Part shown: positions 20,311 to 23,850 of the stretch, piece after piece | Numbering within the stretch: the first letter of the stretch is position 1 | Layout: each line of letters starts with the position of its first letter | Source: Pleurotus djamor | Lineage: Eukaryota; Basidiomycota; Agaricomycetes; Agaricales; Pleurotaceae | DNA: 23,850 nucleotides | Direction: 5' to 3' | NCBI GenBank assembly: GCA_029747585.1 | Contig: JAPEVF010000689.1 | Location: forward strand, 1-23,850 | Program-made: the position numbers and the translations under genes | The notes under the pieces: model-generated | What the model was told of the DNA's origin: nothing | Databases searched by the model: none | What the model saw: the letters and a program-made list of their open reading frames with translations, nothing else

Positions 20311-21903
20311 CCCTTCTTTCACCGTTGGATTCATGTTAGGTCTTTTTCTTCATGGTATAAGCCCGCCATTGACAGCTCATATCTCGATATCCTAACCATT
20401 GCTGGGTATGATAGGTCCTCCTCAACCAGGTCGCGTAATTTGCTCCCTTCCATCCGGACACTCCCGCGTCTCATTACGTTTTCACTGTGCACAGTTTGTT
20501 TTCTACTTTTATCACGTCAAGCGGAGCACTTTTAAGAGGTATGTCGTCTTCTTTACGTTGACTCTGGGACTAAAGCTCAGGTACTAGCGACGAGATGTGG
20601 ATCCGCCTATTGGTATTTGTGTCTTCCTGTCTCACCGTACACCTACTCTAGTCTGAGAAGCCATAGGTTATTTATATATTCATACTTGAAATCATCTCGA
20701 CACCATACTACACACGTTTCGTCTGGGATGCTTTTGTTGCTCAACGCCCGATAGGCTCCCTATCTTCAGCTCAAGTTTTGATTCCCGTCGATGGTCAGTG
20801 TCCCATCAATTTTGTAAACCTCCTTTGACATGCTCTTGTTCGGTGACATAGGTCTCAAGTTCGGTGCGCCTTCGTTTCGTCAAGCTTCAAGCTTCTGAAT
20901 ACCTTCCTCATCAGATCGATTTTCCTTCAGAAGTTTTACTTACGGTCCGTGACCTTGAGCCTCGTGGGCACCATCTGTCCATGGCCGCTTTGCGAATCTC
21001 ATTCTTTCTCAGGTCCTACTCTCAACACCGGTGACATCATCTCTCGCGTGGAGACTGCGCGCTCTTCAAGGGTCTCGACGTCTGGTATTCCTGGTGTTCG
21101 GCTTGGTAGCCATTTCTTTCGGTGGGTCTACTTCCATTGCGTAGACATCTTCCGCGTCTTAACGCTCCTGCCAGTGTCAGGACTTATTACAAGTATCGTC
21201 GTACCTCGAGGTCTTCTGATCAATACAGCCGTTTCGCGTATCCGATCGGACCACCTTCCTGGTGACCCCTTTATGTGGTTTATCATACCGACTTTTGTAT
21301 GGCATGCTTCTTCTGCGATGGCGGATGTCCTCGTCAGCTGTGGCCTTGCTTTTACACTTGTACGTCGCCTCTACTTTGTTGGATGTCTCAGCAGTCGCCT
21401 AGGGATATTTACCGTCCTTCCCTCAGATTCGCCGTCGCACGGGTTTGCCATCGACGGACTCTCTTATCAGAAATATCATCAGGCGTACGCTCTCCGTCGA
21501 ATTCACCATCCTGAAGTTAATCGCCGCTTTTGACAGTGGTCATAGAAACGGGGATACTCATAACCGTTTGCAACGTTACGCAACTCGTCTTGTTCGCCAT
21601 TTACGCGGTAAGGTCATTCTAACTCTCCATGTCCCCGACCAAAGTCTAATTCCTAATCTCATCATTAAGAAACGCAAGTCTGGCGAACCGAGCTATCTAT
21701 TAGCTGACTTCGTGCTCGCCAAGCTCTACTCGAATACATTCCTGGTGACGATGAACGCTCGTGTTCGTTGGCGACGGGAACAGGCAGAGTTCCAGGACGA
21801 AAGGCTAGCCCTCCCCGAAATCTCTGCTCCGCGATCCCCGCCCTTGGAAAGGGATATCACTTCATACCGACAACCAGATGGCTCGCATCATTCCATTGCG
21901 TAG
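20311..21903 (+). CDS. DUF6534-type multi-pass membrane protein; 5' half unresolved
   Basis: The 3' half is well supported. An exon ending at 21121 encodes WRLRALQGSRRLVFLVFGLV; then come 21181-21359 (ending FVWHASSAMADVLVSCGLAFTL), 21427-21484 (RRRTGLPSTDSLIRNIIR), 21537-21607 (LVIETGILITVCNVTQLVLF) and 21670-21903 (YLLADFVLAKLYSNTFLVTMNAR plus a charged tail). The A-D-V-L, T-D-S-L-I, I-E-T-G and K-L-Y-S-N-(T)-F-L-x-T-M-N-A-R blocks mark the large agaricomycete DUF6534 family of about seven-helix proteins of unknown function. Upstream, family-like pieces exist: GFMLGLFLHG (about 20329-20358), V-L-L-N-Q (20415-20429), FVFYFYHVKRSTFKRYVVFF (from 20495) and T-R-F-V-W-D-A-F near 20720. These could not all be joined in phase, so either splice sites are missed or a base is wrong. 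The last acceptor is aag (21667-21669). The feature start is approximate. Confidence 0.7.
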
Positions 21904-22064
21904 AATGGCGATCGTCGACAACGCAGGGCATAGAACAAAGAGTGATTGCGACAATCACGCTCGTTGCCAGAAGCTGATGGATGAAGTCCGTTCTGGTGGT
22001 CGATAGGTTGACCGTGTGGAAGATTCTTCACCCGGTCAATAAATGTCTAACCACCGATATCATC

Positions 22065-23425
22065 CTACGACTGTCCCTCAGCCAATGGTTCAATGCCTGC
22101 CCCCAAGTCATCATCAACCCCGCGAGATTCCCACCAGAAGTTCCAAGGAGACGACGCAGGAACGTCTGCCAGTCGGAGAGGGCTGATCGGCGTCGTCGAG
22201 TCGCGTTCATATTGATAGCGATAGCAATGTCCCGGCTGCTGTGGCTGTAATGTATCATAAAATACCGTATCAAGCTTGGAAATTCGGGGAAACATCGTTT
22301 TGTATGCATTGGCGTCAACGGGTTTGGAAAATCGGTGGGTCTCCAAATATGCCAAGTATGAATTTGAAGTGACCAAAGACACGAAGGTGAGGTGGTTGTT
22401 CGTGATAGAATGGAGTTGACGAGCAAGATCTGTAACCTGCATCGGGAACTAAAAGTGGGAAAGGAGATGAGACTAGGCTGTGGCTATAAGAGTCACAAGA
22501 GTAGCGCACCTCGCGTATTTCTAAGAATTGGAGCTCGGGGAAGTGGTTAACCCAGGAGACATTTGAGAGGGGGCAGGAGAACGTCTTGACGCTAGGTAGT
22601 GATTTTCCACGTAGATAAAAGAGACCAGGGTTGTAAGCATAAAGTTGGAGATGTCGAATGGACCTCCCAACAAGGAAGGGTACCGCGAGTTCGTCAAGAG
22701 TCGTCAAAGACTGGAGCGACATGAGAGAGATGGAAGGTACGGTGAGTATCTTGCGTTTGTGGATTCCGACCACATCGTACGCCACCAAAGTAAGGTGTTG
22801 AAGCGAATGCTGCGCTTCCAAAAAGTAGACGAACCCTTCGGGGTCTTCAACTGGACGCCACCAATTGAGGTGGGTGAGATTGGTGAGGGAAGCAAGTGCT
22901 GGGCAATACGCGGGGTCATCTAGACCTCTATTGGGCAGAGTTGAGTAGTGGAGGCAACGAAGGTTGACGAAGAGTGGTAGAATAGTGGCCAATCTCCAGA
23001 AAAAAGGCACTCGCAGTGTCCGTATGTGGGCAGCACGAGCAGAGTTTTCGGAGACACTTTCAATGAGCCTTTCTGTGCGATGGTCGTCGGTGTCTTCTGT
23101 TTGGTTGAGTTGAACAGTGTGATAGAGGTAGGGCTCCGCGATGATATTCATACGGTGGGAGGTCAAGCACAGGCTGTGAAAGCTTCCTGCATCTTCTCCG
23201 ATGAATTCGAAGATTTGTTCCCAGAGTTCATTTGGCAGCGAGGGTGCCGCCCTTGAAAATTCCTGGAGAGCAAACGATGATCGATGAGACGTTAGCGTGA
23301 CTTCCGATTTGACCAAAATAAAAGTTGGATGAACATCGCACTGTTGCAGTGGTAGCGGCCTTTGGTCGTTTCAAAACAGAAAACCGAGAGTTCTTCCAAA
23401 AGCCCTTCTCCCAGATTTTCGTCAT
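22065..23425 (-). CDS. F-box protein, second subfamily (F-box 3)
   Basis: Three exons, 23425-23342, 23262-22510 and 22436-22065, all phase 0, 402 aa. The F-box is at about residues 35-80 (PSLPNELWEQIFEFIGE ... LTSHRMNIIAEPYLYHTVQL), the Skp1-binding part of an SCF ubiquitin ligase. Leucine-rich spacing follows (FVNLRCLHYSTL, LTNLTHLNWW, SLQHLTLVAY, HLQLYAYNPG, FPELQFLEI). The last exon carries TNNHLTFVSLV and ends SPWNFWWESRGVDDDLGAG. The first exon (28 residues, basic) is inferred from a gtgcga donor that keeps phase 0; it is the least certain part. The gene is converging with the DUF6534-type gene, 161 bp apart. Its overall plan matches F-box 1 but sequence similarity is low, so it belongs to a different branch. 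Substrate unknown. Confidence 0.82.
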
Positions 23426-23659
23426 GGATTTCAGCGTTGGCTGGTACCAACAGCAGTTGTACTCGAGCCTTGAAGCTTGAAAGTTGAGGTGGTGACTCAG
23501 AAACGGAATGAGTCGATCACATGATTGGGTTGAGCCTGCCGATCCAAAGGAAGACTAAGAAGTAGAGAAACTATCGTGCCGCAGCGAATAAGCTTTTAGC
23601 GTACTCTAGTTACATTGTAGTATGACAATTTCGTCCTTATGGTAAGGGATCGTTCACCA

Positions 23660-23850
23660 TTACTGTGCGCCAATAGCTAAGAGTAAATCATCATCAAGAC
23701 CGCGCGATTCCCACCATCNGGGACCAAACAGTGGGTGCCGGAATATCAGCGAGTCGAAGAGGACCACTAGGTATCAATGAACCCTGGTCAAAGAAGAAAC
23801 GAAAGCAAGGCCGTGGGGTTTGCCACCGGAAACTGTCGTAAAATACGGCA
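23660..23850 (-). CDS. 3' exon of another F-box 3-type paralogue, cut by the right edge
   Basis: The minus strand reads A-V-F-Y-D-S-F, then PLRLADIPAPTVWS, then WWESRGLDDDLLLAIGAQ and a stop at 23660-23662. This lines up with the last exon of F-box 3 (T-V-F-Y-D-T-L, PLRLADVPASSPW, WWESRGVDDDLGAG). The two parts are in different frames only because of the N at 23719; leaving it out gives W-S-R-W-W-E-S, which matches F-box 3. The F-box itself would lie to the right of the window. A head-to-tail tandem duplication is the simplest reading. Confidence 0.75.

Noticed and set aside
20949..21533. Plus-strand 194-residue open frame taken as one exon
   Set aside because: Only 21181-21359 of it carries the DUF6534 blocks; the rest runs through introns and other-frame exons.
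1..23850. Mobile elements, viral remnants, tRNA, rRNA and CRISPR arrays
   Set aside because: No reverse transcriptase, integrase, transposase or helicase motif, no long terminal or inverted repeat and no tRNA-like fold was noticed in either strand; a short or degraded element could still be missed by eye.

Overview
The window is nuclear DNA from a mushroom-forming basidiomycete (Agaricomycetes, probably Agaricales). This is judged from many short introns (about 42-80 bp, GT...AG), a fungal fruit-body lectin, a fungal-type (FunK1) protein kinase, an expanded F-box/LRR family, a DUF6534-type membrane protein and a C-terminal Zn2Cys6 regulator. No mobile element, tRNA, rRNA, CRISPR array or viral gene was recognised.

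Left part (1-10553). A partial metallophosphoesterase gene runs off the left edge on the minus strand, with its metal-binding region full of Ns. Divergent from it is a complete, secreted GH92 alpha-mannosidase (1214-5295), rebuilt here as 25 exons and 833 residues, including exons of 9 and 6 nt. A 1.4 kb gap with no recognisable gene follows. Then come a Zn2Cys6 regulator (394 aa, cluster at the C-terminus) and a 13-exon MFS transporter of drug/H+ antiporter type (480 aa), both on the plus strand.

Middle part (10677-18953), all minus strand. A LARP7/Pof8-type La-related protein (520 aa, La motif, RRM1, xRRM with Y-V-D) is tail-to-tail with the transporter. Next lie an intact F-box protein (360 aa), a FunK1 kinase whose 3' end is broken by two one-base shifts, a decayed paralogue of the F-box gene (149-bp deletion plus two one-base shifts), and a single-exon fruit-body lectin (145 aa).

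Right part (18954-23850). A poorly coding stretch leads to a DUF6534-type membrane protein gene on the plus strand (3' half well resolved, 5' half not). It converges on a second type of F-box gene (402 aa, minus). The 3' exon of a further paralogue of that gene runs off the right edge.

Reading-frame breaks share one pattern. Three Ns (positions 311, 12052 and 23719) and two mononucleotide runs (15004-15011, 14856-14862) each look like one surplus base that restores the frame when dropped. Much of the apparent damage is therefore probably consensus error, not biology. The 149-bp deletion in the second F-box gene cannot be explained that way. No coordinated pathway links the genes. The regulator-transporter pair and the kinase flanked by F-box paralogues are the only suggestive groupings. 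All gene models come from reading splice signals and family motifs by eye; no database search was run.
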